Assembly: GCA_902362455.1 (NCBI GenBank)
Contig: CABIWJ010000011.1
Coordinates: 1-64,000, forward strand
Direction: 5' to 3'
DNA length: 64,000 nt
Origin: Eubacteriaceae bacterium
Lineage (GTDB): Bacteria > Bacillota > Clostridia > Lachnospirales > Lachnospiraceae
Shown here: one piece after another, positions 26,083-35,165 of the stretch
Layout: every line of letters begins with the position of its first letter
Position numbering within the stretch: the stretch's first letter is position 1
The notes under the pieces: generated by a model
Told to the model about the DNA's origin: nothing
Seen by the model: the letters and a program-made list of their open reading frames with translations, nothing else
The model's database searches: none
Position numbers and translations under genes: made by a program

Positions 26083-26364
26083 TTTTACACCAATCCTTAT
26101 GTATTAAAATAATCGATTTTACTATTTCTGTATTTTACACCAAATCAACAAGTTTTTAAAGCCTTTTAAACTTAATTTGTTATTTAGGCTATCAAATCTT
26201 ATAAATACTTCTTTAGTCGATTTTTTTCGTGTTTATACGACACTTTATATATTATGAAAATTATCTGTGGCTTAGTATATTTTATATTGCATTTTATAAT
26301 ACTATCTGTTAAAGTATCAAAAGAAGATGTTTTCTTCTTAATAATATTGAAGTGAGGTTTGTAA

Positions 26365-26694
26365 ATGAACGATTTAGAAAATCAGGAATTAGAAAATGAT
26401 GAGGAAGCTACTGTTACTCTTGAACTTGATGATGGTACAAGTGTTGAATGTGCTGTTCTTACTATTTTCCCTGTAGGAGAAAATGATTATATCGCACTTC
26501 TTCCACTTGAAGGCGAAGCTGCTGAAGAGGGTGAAGTATATTTATATAAATATATGGAATCAGAAGAAGGCGAACCATCTTTAGACAATATCTTAGATGA
26601 TGATGAATATGAAGCAGTTGCGGATGCTTTTGACGAACTATTAGATTCTCAGGAATATGATGAATTAATTCCTGAAGATGAACTCGATGACTAA
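26365..26694 (+). CDS. DUF1292 family acidic protein
   Basis: A 109-residue, very acidic protein (about one third Asp or Glu) matching the DUF1292 family, which is widespread in Firmicutes and of unknown function. The core is VTLELDDGTSVECAVLTIFPVGENDYIALLPL, and a long Glu/Asp-rich tail follows. GTGAGG lies just before the ATG. A TATAAT at 26295-26300 may be its -10, but no convincing -35 was found. It has its own terminator. In other genomes members sit near the yrrK-type cluster; here it stands alone. Confidence 0.88.
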   Translation: MNDLENQELENDEEATVTLELDDGTSVECAVLTIFPVGENDYIALLPLEGEAAEEGEVYLYKYMESEEGEPSLDNILDDDEYEAVADAFDELLDSQEYDELIPEDELDD

Positions 26695-26732
26695 TTCCAG
26701 TCCTAAAAATTTTGTACCGTAATTTCAAACTA

Positions 26733-26796
26733 AAGAAGAGTGTCAAAGGTTCAATTCTTATTAAAAGAACCGAACTTTGGCACTCTTCTTTTTTAT
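26733..26796 (+). terminator. Terminator after the DUF1292 gene
   Basis: AAGAAGAGTG (26733-26742) pairs with CACTCTTCTT (26781-26790), and the stem extends inward through CAAAG/CTTTG with one wobble. A T-run follows on the plus strand. Confidence 0.82.
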
Positions 26797-26822
26797 TCTC
26801 TTGTGTTTGTTATTATATATTT

Positions 26823-27401
26823 CTATACCTTAAACTGCAGTATATTATTATCTTCTGATTCAACCTTGCCTTTTGTTGACATATATGCACTTATTGTAAA
26901 GTCAATTGTATAATAGATAAATGCTACAAGTACAATCGCTTTGCCTATCTTAAACGGGATTTTCATTATTCCCATAAATACGACATTCTTAATAAATGCT
27001 GCATCTGCAACGGAATATAAGCCCCACGCAACACAACTCTCTAAGCAGAGTATTCCTTTGTAATTAAATGGTTTATTACTATAATCCCACCATAAACAAC
27101 CAAATACCTTAATCATAATCTTAGCTGTCATAAATTCAACACAGGTTGCAAGACAGGAACCTAAGATAAATATTGTCACATAATGACCTGAGAAGCTTTT
27201 TAAAGCTGTATGTACAAAGATTCCACCAAAGCCATATATCGGACATATCGGTCCATGAATAAAGCCTCTGTTAATAAATTTCTTATTGCAATAAGAAATA
27301 TAGATAGTTTCAACAACCCAACCCATAACACTGTACACTAAAAACCATAACGCGAAATTATAAAAATTTTCTCCAATTCCCGGTACTCTAACGTTCCACA
27401 T
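26823..27401 (-). CDS. Putative ABC transporter permease (CmpB family membrane protein)
   Basis: A 192-residue integral membrane protein with about five hydrophobic segments. It carries the motif VYSVMGWVVETIYISYCNKKFINRG followed by GFIHGPICPIYGFGG, which is diagnostic for the family often labelled ABC_trans_CmpB. WWDYSNKPFNYKGILCLESCVAWG is the second conserved block. No ATPase accompanies it, and the family name does not rest on a known function. It follows an HD-domain gene by 18 bases. Confidence 0.8.
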   Translation of the reverse strand: MWNVRVPGIGENFYNFALWFLVYSVMGWVVETIYISYCNKKFINRGFIHGPICPIYGFGGIFVHTALKSFSGHYVTIFILGSCLATCVEFMTAKIMIKVFGCLWWDYSNKPFNYKGILCLESCVAWGLYSVADAAFIKNVVFMGIMKIPFKIGKAIVLVAFIYYTIDFTISAYMSTKGKVESEDNNILQFKV

Positions 27402-27419
27402 ATCTAAATCTCCATATTC

Positions 27420-27989
27420 TTAATGTATTTTTATTGCATTTTCAAAATCAGGCAATTTCTTCTTTATACGATTAACTGTTTCTAAAAAGCCACAATATTT
27501 ATCTACATACATTACAACATAACCCTCCATTGTCTTAGGCGGAATTACTGTAAGCGGCCACATATGTTTAAGAATAATATCTCTTTCAACGTCATTTAGT
27601 TCAAAATATTTATCAGCATTATTAAGTGCTGTACGTGGATGAGTAAAACCATGGAAATGTTCTCCTGTATTCTTGCTGTGTGTATGCCAGTCATACAGGA
27701 ACAAATCATGTAACAAACCACCTCTTGCTGCCGAAATATAATCAAAATTGTAATATTTACATATCTTATAACTTATATAAGATACTGATATGCAATGTTC
27801 TAATGTCGTAGTTGTTCCATGCTGGATATATTTATCCATCTCCTGAAACTTCTCATTATCCATTATATCATAGACACATTCCATATATCTCTTGTCATTA
27901 AGACATTCCTTACCAGTTAACCATTTTTCTGTATTAAGTTTCCTGATAATATCATTTTTTCTGATATCACCATAGATTTCTTTATTCAT
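27420..27989 (-). CDS. HD-domain phosphohydrolase
   Basis: A 189-residue protein with an HD metal-binding fold: LEHCISVSYISYKIC, then the HD pair in RGGLLHDLFLYDWH, and a later MWPLTVIPPKTMEGYVVMYVDKYC. The family cleaves phosphate from nucleotides or phospholipid-like substrates; the substrate here is unknown. It lies between the CmpB-like gene and glgA, with a 12-base gap to glgA, so all three form an operon. Confidence 0.8.
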   Translation of the reverse strand: MNKEIYGDIRKNDIIRKLNTEKWLTGKECLNDKRYMECVYDIMDNEKFQEMDKYIQHGTTTTLEHCISVSYISYKICKYYNFDYISAARGGLLHDLFLYDWHTHSKNTGEHFHGFTHPRTALNNADKYFELNDVERDIILKHMWPLTVIPPKTMEGYVVMYVDKYCGFLETVNRIKKKLPDFENAIKIH

Positions 27990-28001
27990 CAGAATTCCTT
28001 C

Positions 28002-29447
28002 CTACCAGCCAAGTAACCAATTATAAAGATTTTCATACTTCTTAGCTGAGTTAGCCCAAGAGAAGTCTGCTGCCATAGCTCTGTCTATTAGCTTATTCCA
28101 CTCTCTCTTGTTATTATAATAAATATATTTTGCATAACGGATAATGTCAAGCATTTCGTGAGCATTATAATTCTTGAATGAGAAACCTGTGCCTGTACTT
28201 TCATATTGATTATATGGTTCAACAGTATCCTTAAGACCTCCCGTCTCTCTTACAATCGGAATAGTTCCATATCTTAAACTCATCAACTGGCTGAGTCCAC
28301 AAGGCTCAAATAATGATGGCATTAAAAATGCATCACAAGCAGCATATACTCTGTGTGACATATCTTCTGAATAATAGATATTAGCTGAAACTCTATTGCC
28401 ATACTTCCAATCATAATATCTGAACATATTCTCATATTTCTCTTCACCTGTTCCAAGGATTACAAACTGTACGTCATCTGTACATATCTCATCCATAACG
28501 CAGGCAATTAAATCAAGTCCTTTCTGGTCTGTAAGTCTTGATACAAGACCTATCATAAATTTATCTTTATTAACTTCCAGGCCTAATTGCTCCTGAAGTG
28601 CAAGCTTGTTCTTATATTTCTCTTTTCTGAAATTAATTGCATTATATTTATAAGGTATTCTGTCATCTGTTTCAGGATTATATTCATTATAATCAATACC
28701 ATTTACAATTCCACAAAGTGAATTACTTCTGGCTCTCATTAATCCGTCAAGTCCTTCACCATAAAATGCAGTCTTAATCTCTTCAGCATAGGTCTCACTA
28801 ACTGTTGTAATGAAATCTGCGTATGCAATACCACCTTTCAGGAGATTCGCATCATCATATACCTTAAGTTTATCAGATGTAAAATAATAATCTGAAAGAC
28901 CTGAGTCAGCCTGAATTGTCTTAATATCCCATACACCCTGGAATTTAAGGTTATGTATTGTCATTATTGACTTCATATTCTGATAGAATTCGCCACCTCT
29001 GAAGCTATCTTTCATATATACTGGAACGAGACCTGTCTGCCAGTCGTGACAATGAACAATATCTGGCTTGAATCCTATAACAGGAAGAACAGATAATGCT
29101 GCTCTTGAGAAAAATGCGAATTTCTCTAAGTCATATTTCAAATCACCATAAGGCTTTGGACCACCAAAATATGCCTCATTATCTATAAAATAAAAGGTTA
29201 TTTCATCATAAACTAACTTAAATACGCCAACATATTTACTTCTATATCCTATATCCATATAAAAGTATGAAATAAATTCTAACTTTTCTGTAAAATGCCA
29301 TGGCATACTAAGATATTTTGGCAATATTACACGCACATCAAATTCATTTTTATCAAAGCATTTTGGTAAAGAACCAACTACATCTGCAAGTCCTCCTGTT
29401 TTAATAAAAGGAACTGCCTCTGATGCAACAAACAGTATCTTCTTCAT
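28002..29447 (-). CDS. glgA: Glycogen synthase
   Basis: A 481-residue GT5 glycosyltransferase that extends alpha-1,4-glucan from ADP-glucose. The start KKILFVASEAVPFIKTGGLADVVG contains the ADP-glucose-binding KTGG loop. The C-terminal half has VSRLTDQKGLDLI and the donor-site region PSLFEPCGLSQL. An upstream TTG at 29459 would add four residues, but the ATG at 29447 matches the family start. It is preceded by the spo0A terminator and a small CCTGC/GCAGG hairpin (29471-29488). Other glg genes are not in the window. Confidence 0.94.
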   Translation of the reverse strand: MKKILFVASEAVPFIKTGGLADVVGSLPKCFDKNEFDVRVILPKYLSMPWHFTEKLEFISYFYMDIGYRSKYVGVFKLVYDEITFYFIDNEAYFGGPKPYGDLKYDLEKFAFFSRAALSVLPVIGFKPDIVHCHDWQTGLVPVYMKDSFRGGEFYQNMKSIMTIHNLKFQGVWDIKTIQADSGLSDYYFTSDKLKVYDDANLLKGGIAYADFITTVSETYAEEIKTAFYGEGLDGLMRARSNSLCGIVNGIDYNEYNPETDDRIPYKYNAINFRKEKYKNKLALQEQLGLEVNKDKFMIGLVSRLTDQKGLDLIACVMDEICTDDVQFVILGTGEEKYENMFRYYDWKYGNRVSANIYYSEDMSHRVYAACDAFLMPSLFEPCGLSQLMSLRYGTIPIVRETGGLKDTVEPYNQYESTGTGFSFKNYNAHEMLDIIRYAKYIYYNNKREWNKLIDRAMAADFSWANSAKKYENLYNWLLGW

Positions 29448-29523
29448 ATAAGCAACCAAACCTTTCTACTCTCCCTGCTTTCTTACGCAGGCAAAATGTC
29501 TATTAACATTAATAACGTGGCTC

Positions 29524-29575
29524 AAAAAAAGAGCTATAATAATATTCATATTTACATATAAAGATATTATAACTC
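29524..29575 (-). terminator. Terminator of spo0A
   Basis: On the minus strand GAGTTATAATA and TATTATAGCTC (29565-29575 and 29531-29541) form an 11-bp stem with one wobble, followed by U7. Confidence 0.82.
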
Positions 29576-29605
29576 ATTTTTCATATCATTTAAAGTGTTT
29601 TTTAT

Positions 29606-30403
29606 CTAATTACACTTATATTCTAATCTGATTTTATCAGCTATAAGTGCAATGAATTCTGAATTAGTAGGTTTACCCTTACCATTATTTACAGTATATC
29701 CGAATAATTCATCTATAGTATCCATTTTTCCTCTTGTCCATGCAACTTCTATCGCGTGTCTTATTGCTCTTTCAACTCTGCTTGGCGTAGTATTATTCTT
29801 CTTAGCAATTGTTGGATATAAAATCTTCGTTATCGAATTGAGCATCTCCATGTCATTAATTGACATTATAATTGCATCTCGAAGAAACTGATATCCCTTA
29901 ATATGCGCCGGTACACCTACCTCGTGAATGATATTTGTAACATCACTTTCAAGATTTCTTTCTATGTATTCTTTTTTATTCTCGAATGAATTAATCTTTC
30001 TAGGCTCCAGACTCTTCTTTTTAATACTGTTCTTCATATGCTTTACACGATTTAATACCATCTCATTATCAAATGGTTTCATAATGTAATAACATGCTCC
30101 AAGGTTAAAAGCATCATCTGTTATAGTCTCTCTTCCAACAGCTGATAATACGATAAATGCAGGCTTCTTTTTCATAGTTGAATTCTTATTTATCTTGTCC
30201 ATAACCGCAAGTCCATCAAATTTCGGCATAATTACATCTATTAATGCAACATCAGGTTCCTGTTTAGCAATAACATTAATTGCCTCTTCACCATTTTTTG
30301 CCTTACCAACTACCTCAATCTCTTCATCACTGCTAAGTAAATCGTCTAATATCTGCAAAATTCTTTCATTGTCTTCTGCTATAACAACATTAAGCTTTTC
30401 CAT
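29606..30403 (-). CDS. spo0A: Sporulation master regulator Spo0A
   Basis: A 265-residue response regulator. The receiver domain (1-120) has the phosphorylated Asp at D56 in VALIDVIMP. The C-terminal Spo0A DNA-binding domain (about 155-265) is unmistakable: [21 protein letters not shown] and [20 protein letters not shown]. When phosphorylated it binds 0A boxes and launches sporulation. Two such boxes (30496-30512) lie upstream of its own sigma-A-type promoter (30448-30476), indicating autoregulation. In many clostridia spoIVB lies directly upstream; here a sensor kinase and a solute-binding lipoprotein are inserted between them. Confidence 0.97.
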   Translation of the reverse strand: MEKLNVVIAEDNERILQILDDLLSSDEEIEVVGKAKNGEEAINVIAKQEPDVALIDVIMPKFDGLAVMDKINKNSTMKKKPAFIVLSAVGRETITDDAFNLGACYYIMKPFDNEMVLNRVKHMKNSIKKKSLEPRKINSFENKKEYIERNLESDVTNIIHEVGVPAHIKGYQFLRDAIIMSINDMEMLNSITKILYPTIAKKNNTTPSRVERAIRHAIEVAWTRGKMDTIDELFGYTVNNGKGKPTNSEFIALIADKIRLEYKCN

Positions 30404-30447
30404 TTCCCCTTAATCCTCCTGTTTATTTCTATTTTTTAACATACATT

Positions 30448-30476
30448 ATTATATATTTTCATACAAATTATTGCAA
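30448..30476 (-). promoter_or_regulatory. Promoter of spo0A
   Basis: On the minus strand TTGCAA (30471-30476), 17 bp, TATAAT (30448-30453). The 0A boxes lie about 20 bases further upstream, a position suited to activation. Confidence 0.75.
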
Positions 30477-30495
30477 CTGAATATCATCGTATAAT

Positions 30496-30512
30496 TTCGA
30501 CACAATTCGACT
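30496..30512 (-). promoter_or_regulatory. Tandem 0A boxes upstream of spo0A
   Basis: On the minus strand AGTCGAA (30506-30512) and TGTCGAA (30496-30502) sit 10 bp apart, one helical turn. The second matches the 7-base 0A box exactly and the first differs at one base. Autoregulation by Spo0A~P is the natural reading. Confidence 0.72.
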
Positions 30513-30556
30513 TTTATGTTTTATCTGTATTTGCCGATATTGTTTTCTAAGACTAT

Positions 30557-32746
30557 TTATATGCTTTCTTTCATTTCACAATAATATTTTCCGATAATCT
30601 CCTTTAACTCAGTTGTGTTAAGAGGTTTTGAAAGATGTCCGTTCATACCCGCTTTAATACTGATTTCAATATCATCTGTATATGCATTGGCGGTCATAGC
30701 AATAATTGGAATGGTCTTAGAATCAGCACGTTCTAACTTTCTGATATAACGTGTTGCATCAAGTCCATTCATGACCGGCATCATTATATCCATTAAGATT
30801 ATGTCAAATTCACCTGTCTCTGATTCGTTGAATATATCAACACATTCTTTACCATTTATGGCTTTCGTTATAATTGCCCCCTCATTTTCAAGCAAGAATT
30901 CTATTATCTCCATATTGATAGCATTATCTTCAACCACTAAAATCTTAGCTCCATTTATTGAATAATGACTAATATTATCCGTTATCTTAGCTGTTTCTTC
31001 AGATGTATTAAGTGCAAATGGGATTGTAATTATAAATTTAGTTCCCTTGCCAAGTTCACTTGTAAATGTGATTGTACCATTCATCTGATCAACTAATTCT
31101 TTTACAATTGCAAGCCCTAAACCCGTTCCTGTATACTTAGGTCTGACAGGAATATCCTCCTGTGCAAATGGTTCAAATGCTTTCCTTTGAAACTCTTTGC
31201 TCATACCGATTCCCGTATCTTCACAGATAAATCTTACATTTACCATTTTATCATCTTTATATACAATAGATCTTTCAAATTTAACCATACCATTTTCATT
31301 GTTATACTTAATGGCATTGCTGATTATATTCTGTAATATCTGCTGTAAATGTAAAGGACTTCCAATAACTAATATATGTTCTTTTCTGTTTTTTCCCCAG
31401 TCTATACTGATTCCACAATCAGATGCCCTTATTTCCAGCATCGGAATAATTGCATCTATTATCTCTTTTATATCAAATGATTTTTCTTCTAATCTAATCT
31501 CACCGGACTCTAATTTATTCATATCCAAAACACTATTAACAAGATCAAGCAAAAAACCTGATGCATCCATAATCTTATTAAGACATTCTATCTGTTTAGC
31601 TTCATTTCCGATATTATGTCTGCTAATTTCAACCATTCCTCGTATTCCATTAATAGGTGTCCTTATGTCATGACTCATTCGCCTGAGAAAATCTGTTTTT
31701 GCACTATTAGCTCTCTTCTCCTGTTCCATTGATTTATAGAGTTGTTTCTGATATTCTTTCAATTGTGCTAAGTTATTATTTGCAATCAAGTAATATATTA
31801 TAGATAAAAGTAATAAAAATATAAGAAAAATAACCAGACTATAGAAAATAACTATTCTTCTTGTTTCAAATACTTTTTTTTCATTAAAAAAAGCAAATAC
31901 CCTATACCCGTTTATTTCAGAACCTCTTCCATACCACGTCTTATTCTCTGTATTTAATTTAATCATTTTGTCTAACTCAATCAGATTATCAATGTTAAAT
32001 ATCTTATAACACATTTCCGTTTTAAGTCCACGTAGCCTTTTAGAATTAGATGCAACAATATTATCTTCATCTGTAACAACAATAATTCCGTTCATTTTAA
32101 TTATACAATCAGCAAATAATGAATCTAAACTATATCCATTATCAGTTTTTGCTAAGTCACAGGCATTATATATAACAACTAATCCATTGGAACTTTCACA
32201 ATAGCATGCTACAAAATCATAGCTTTCACCATCTCTTTTTATACGTGTCATATATGATTTCTGATGATATTTAAGGATATCGCTTACCATTTCACTATGT
32301 ATTAAGTTATACCAGTATTCATAACCTTTATTATCTGTATTAGTTTCCATTACAACATTAAGACTATTATCAATAACCATAGCACCTGTTATATGCTGAT
32401 CATCTATATAATCTTCTAATTCACCAATACCAAATTCACCATCTCGCAATAACGCATTATTTAATTCTGTATTCTTCTCCTGAATAACTATCAGGCTATT
32501 TGTTCTGTCATTTAATACTGTATTCTCATAATTATTAATATTCTTCTCCAAATACAGTATTGTCTTTTTAGAAATTTTGTCTGTCGCTTTCATATCACGA
32601 TTAGTAAGTACAATATATTCTATAAAAATGATTATTACACCAATTAAAATCGCCAGAAAAAATATATTTATCTTCCTACATTTTCTTCTAGAAGCCTGAT
32701 TTATTTCAACATTTAATTCTTTTAACTTTTTACTGCCTTTTCTCAT
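30557..32746 (-). CDS. Membrane hybrid sensor histidine kinase
   Basis: A 729-residue two-component hybrid kinase. TM1 lies at about 27-47 and an extracytoplasmic sensor region at about 50-297. TM2 lies at about 298-323 with a short coiled coil. HisKA has the phosphorylated H359 in RRMSHDIRTPING. The ATPase domain has QNIISNAIKYN, EDTGIGMS and TGTGLGLAI boxes. A C-terminal receiver starts ILVVEDNAINMEI, with its Asp in FDIILMDIMMP (about 650). There is no own output domain, so a downstream phosphotransfer partner is needed. It follows a solute-binding lipoprotein by 27 bases and precedes spo0A. A role feeding Spo0A is inferred from position only. Confidence 0.93.
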   Translation of the reverse strand: MRKGSKKLKELNVEINQASRRKCRKINIFFLAILIGVIIIFIEYIVLTNRDMKATDKISKKTILYLEKNINNYENTVLNDRTNSLIVIQEKNTELNNALLRDGEFGIGELEDYIDDQHITGAMVIDNSLNVVMETNTDNKGYEYWYNLIHSEMVSDILKYHQKSYMTRIKRDGESYDFVACYCESSNGLVVIYNACDLAKTDNGYSLDSLFADCIIKMNGIIVVTDEDNIVASNSKRLRGLKTEMCYKIFNIDNLIELDKMIKLNTENKTWYGRGSEINGYRVFAFFNEKKVFETRRIVIFYSLVIFLIFLLLLSIIYYLIANNNLAQLKEYQKQLYKSMEQEKRANSAKTDFLRRMSHDIRTPINGIRGMVEISRHNIGNEAKQIECLNKIMDASGFLLDLVNSVLDMNKLESGEIRLEEKSFDIKEIIDAIIPMLEIRASDCGISIDWGKNRKEHILVIGSPLHLQQILQNIISNAIKYNNENGMVKFERSIVYKDDKMVNVRFICEDTGIGMSKEFQRKAFEPFAQEDIPVRPKYTGTGLGLAIVKELVDQMNGTITFTSELGKGTKFIITIPFALNTSEETAKITDNISHYSINGAKILVVEDNAINMEIIEFLLENEGAIITKAINGKECVDIFNESETGEFDIILMDIMMPVMNGLDATRYIRKLERADSKTIPIIAMTANAYTDDIEISIKAGMNGHLSKPLNTTELKEIIGKYYCEMKESI

Positions 32747-32773
32747 ATCTTAAATACTCTGTCTTTCCTTAAT

Positions 32774-33577
32774 TCACTCTCTGTCTATATAAGCCTCTTG
32801 GGGACTTATATCATATTTATCTAAAATATTTTCAATCGTTCCATCTTTTCTCATATCTTCGAGTGTATCAGAAAGTTTATGTATTAACTCTTTATTTTTA
32901 TAATTATTTAGAAATGCAACACCTAATTCAGATATATATAAATTCTCATCAAGGACATAATAATCACCATTATTTTCATCGATAAACTTATTCAATGTGC
33001 TTTCATGTCCTGCAATGGCATCTACATATCCCTCTCTTAAGCATGCAAATACTTCTTTTATATCAGAAAAACTATATACATCTTCAACTTCAGGTATTCT
33101 GTTATCTAATCTCTTTAGGAAAATCTCCTCTGGTTTTCCAGTAACCTGTACGGCTATTTTCTTATCCTTAAGTCCCTCTATTGTCTTTATATTACTTTCT
33201 GCACTGACCACTATAACCTGATGACTATACATATATGGTCCTGCCCATTGATACTCATTTTCTCTTCCTGTCATCGTATAACTTCCCCAGATGCAATCAA
33301 TATTTCCTGCTTCTAATTCACTATCCTTGTTATCCCATATAATATTCTTAAATACCGGTTTGTATCCGATTCTTCTACAAGCCTCTTTCGCAAGTTCTAC
33401 ATCAATTCCTACTGTCTTTCCCTGCTCATTAATAAAATAATATGGGTCATAATTATCACTCCCGATAATTAACTGTGGTAAATCAACATCACTTTTTCTC
33501 TTTTTATTCTTATTGCAACCCACACACAAACACATAGCCACTATTCCGACACATATCGCAAATATATATTTTCTCAT
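32774..33577 (-). CDS. Solute-binding lipoprotein (SBP_bac_3, amino-acid type)
   Basis: A 267-residue periplasmic-binding-fold protein. The signal peptide ends in a lipobox CVGC, so Cys21 should be lipidated. The mature region shows the polar amino acid binding family pattern: GSDNYDPYYFINEQGKTVGI, VELAKEACRRIGY, IDCIWGSYTMTGREN, and VQVTGKPEEIF. The ATG at 33577, with AGGTGG upstream, is preferred over a GTG at 33586. No permease or ATPase is adjacent. Its partner is the kinase gene, which suggests it presents a ligand to the kinase sensor rather than serving transport. Confidence 0.88.
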   Translation of the reverse strand: MRKYIFAICVGIVAMCLCVGCNKNKKRKSDVDLPQLIIGSDNYDPYYFINEQGKTVGIDVELAKEACRRIGYKPVFKNIIWDNKDSELEAGNIDCIWGSYTMTGRENEYQWAGPYMYSHQVIVVSAESNIKTIEGLKDKKIAVQVTGKPEEIFLKRLDNRIPEVEDVYSFSDIKEVFACLREGYVDAIAGHESTLNKFIDENNGDYYVLDENLYISELGVAFLNNYKNKELIHKLSDTLEDMRKDGTIENILDKYDISPQEAYIDRE

Positions 33578-33648
33578 ATAATCCACCTTTTTTAGTATTT
33601 TCCCATTTTACCATAGTACATTGATACATAATCAAATTAATTTTCTTA

Positions 33649-33677
33649 ATTATACTTATAAATTGAGATATTGTCTA
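33649..33677 (-). promoter_or_regulatory. Promoter of the lipoprotein-kinase pair
   Basis: On the minus strand TAGACA (33672-33677), 17 bp, TATAAT (33649-33654). The -35 overlaps the inverted repeat at 33675-33698. Confidence 0.72.
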
Positions 33678-33698
33678 TAATTTATCGACAAATTATAG
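33675..33698. promoter_or_regulatory. Operator-like inverted repeat with a 0A-box-like centre
   Basis: CTATAATTT (33675-33683) and AAATTATAG (33690-33698) are perfect 9-base arms around ATCGAC. The site ATCGACA (33684-33690) differs from the reverse 0A box TTCGACA at one base. Overlap with the -35 of the sensor promoter suggests repression or autoregulation. Confidence 0.5.
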
Positions 33699-33734
33699 GC
33701 AAAAATTTTACATAAGCTCGTAAAAACCTTACTT

Positions 33735-33862
33735 GTCCAAGCAAGGCTCGTAAAAGCTCTGCTTTTCCTCGCTGCGTGGCTTTCGCCACATAAAAATCAG
33801 AAATATAAGTTCATCTTGTGAGCAAGCTCACGATGACTTCTATTCCTGATTTTTGCTTGGAC
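33735..33862. repeat. 128-bp multi-hairpin element abutting the spoIVB stop codon
   Basis: It is bounded by 9-base inverted repeats (GTCCAAGCA at 33735-33743, TGCTTGGAC at 33854-33862). Inside are AAAAGC/GCTTTT (33752-33766), GTGGC/GCCAC (33776-33789), and a long hairpin of about 30 imperfect pairs whose base is AAAAATCAG (33792-33800) with CTGATTTTT (33846-33854). It could serve as the spoIVB terminator. Its compound structure and terminal repeats look like a small non-coding mobile element. Confidence 0.65.
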
Positions 33863-35092
33863 TCAATGTTTTAGCATATTTTCTATAAAAATGCCGTAGC
33901 CTTTAGTTGAATTGTTTATGAATACATGGGTTACTGCACCGATTATCTTACCATTCTGTACTATCGGACTCCCACTCATTCCCTGAACTATGCCACCTGT
34001 CTTATCTAAGAGCTCTTCATCTGTAATCTCGATAACCATTCCCTTATTTTTATGGCTGTTAGAATAGTCTACCTTAATTATTTCAATTTCATAATCCTTT
34101 ATAGTTCCATCTACAGTGCATCTTATGATTGCTTTTCCTTTTTTTACGTCCTGTTTAAGTCCTATATCCATATACTCAAATGTACATTCATTTATAAGCA
34201 TTTCATTTGCCTGTCCAAAAATCCCATGATTAGTATTACTATTTATTGTTCCATATTCTTTGTTTTTTTCATAAGAAATAGATCCTAACAAACCACCAGG
34301 ACTTCCGTTTTTTCCTTTTTTGATTCCCCATATGTCAGCCTTATATAAAATGCCATTGATTGAGCCAAGTAGTTTACCGGTGTCCACATCACTTATACCA
34401 TGTCCTAAAGCACCGAATTTACCATCTTTTGTAATAAAAGTCAGAGTTCCTATTCCCTGCGAATCATCTCTTACCCATATACCAATCTTATATTCATTAT
34501 TTCCAACACATACAGGTGTTACTTTAACTTTTATTTCATTGCCATTTCTTCTAATTCCAAGAATAATATCCTTACTTCCATATTTGTTAATTAAAAATGT
34601 TAATTGTGATTTTGTATTAACTTCTATATCATTTAGCGAAAAAATATAATCATTTTCTAAGATTATATTTTCTGCCGGATAGCTTACATTACCGTTTGAA
34701 TCTGTCACTTTTCCAGTTCCTATAATCATTACACCATTTGTCTGTAAATATATACCTATGGGAATACCACATGGCATAATCTGTGTTTTATCAATCACAT
34801 TTACTTCCACAGTTTTTGCAGGAATTAATCCAAATATTTTCGTTTGTAAATTGTATTTTTCACTTATAAAATGTCCACTACTATTATTAGATTTAGAAGA
34901 TGCTTCAACACTTTCGGCTTTAATTTCAAAGGATACCGGAAAATGTAAATTAATTTTTGCATCCTCTGTTGAATACACATTTATCTCATCTGGTATATTA
35001 TCATTTAAGTATTTATATGAATATATTCCCGTAAAAAAGATTCCAAATATAAATAATCCAATTAATGTCTTTCTATATTTTTTTAATCTCAT
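33863..35092 (-). CDS. spoIVB: SpoIVB peptidase
   Basis: A 409-residue S55 serine peptidase with one N-terminal membrane segment (about 10-27). It is secreted from the forespore to trigger the SpoIVFA/BofA/SpoIVFB complex and sigma-K activation. A PDZ-like region (about 115-185) precedes the peptidase domain. The catalytic His is in GALGHGISDVDTG and the Ser in VQGMSGSPIVQNGKIIG. An upstream reading to 35179 overlaps recN, but the ATG at 35092 has GGAG seven bases before it. That GGAG is buried in a strong hairpin (35094-35158). Confidence 0.94.
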   Translation of the reverse strand: MRLKKYRKTLIGLFIFGIFFTGIYSYKYLNDNIPDEINVYSTEDAKINLHFPVSFEIKAESVEASSKSNNSSGHFISEKYNLQTKIFGLIPAKTVEVNVIDKTQIMPCGIPIGIYLQTNGVMIIGTGKVTDSNGNVSYPAENIILENDYIFSLNDIEVNTKSQLTFLINKYGSKDIILGIRRNGNEIKVKVTPVCVGNNEYKIGIWVRDDSQGIGTLTFITKDGKFGALGHGISDVDTGKLLGSINGILYKADIWGIKKGKNGSPGGLLGSISYEKNKEYGTINSNTNHGIFGQANEMLINECTFEYMDIGLKQDVKKGKAIIRCTVDGTIKDYEIEIIKVDYSNSHKNKGMVIEITDEELLDKTGGIVQGMSGSPIVQNGKIIGAVTHVFINNSTKGYGIFIENMLKH

Positions 35093-35093
35093 A

Positions 35094-35158
35094 AAAACAC
35101 TCCATTCCATATAATATTTATGTGTTCTATAAATTATTATATGATAATGGAGTGTTTT
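35094..35158 (-). promoter_or_regulatory. recN-spoIVB hairpin containing the spoIVB ribosome-binding site
   Basis: Outer arms 35094-35106 and 35146-35158 (AAAACACTCCATT / AATGGAGTGTTTT) are a perfect 13-bp stem. Inner arms ATATAAT / ATTATAT add seven more after a small bulge. In the minus-strand RNA the 3' arm carries the GGAG of spoIVB, then five U and the ATG. It looks like the recN terminator and also occludes spoIVB translation from long transcripts. A forespore promoter inside or after the loop would escape it. Confidence 0.7.
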
Positions 35159-35165
35159 CAAACTG

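Noticed and set aside
26462..26746. Minus-strand ORF opposite DUF1292
   Set aside because: It is antisense to a well-supported family gene and runs into its terminator; composition is His/Leu-rich as expected for a shadow of an acidic protein.
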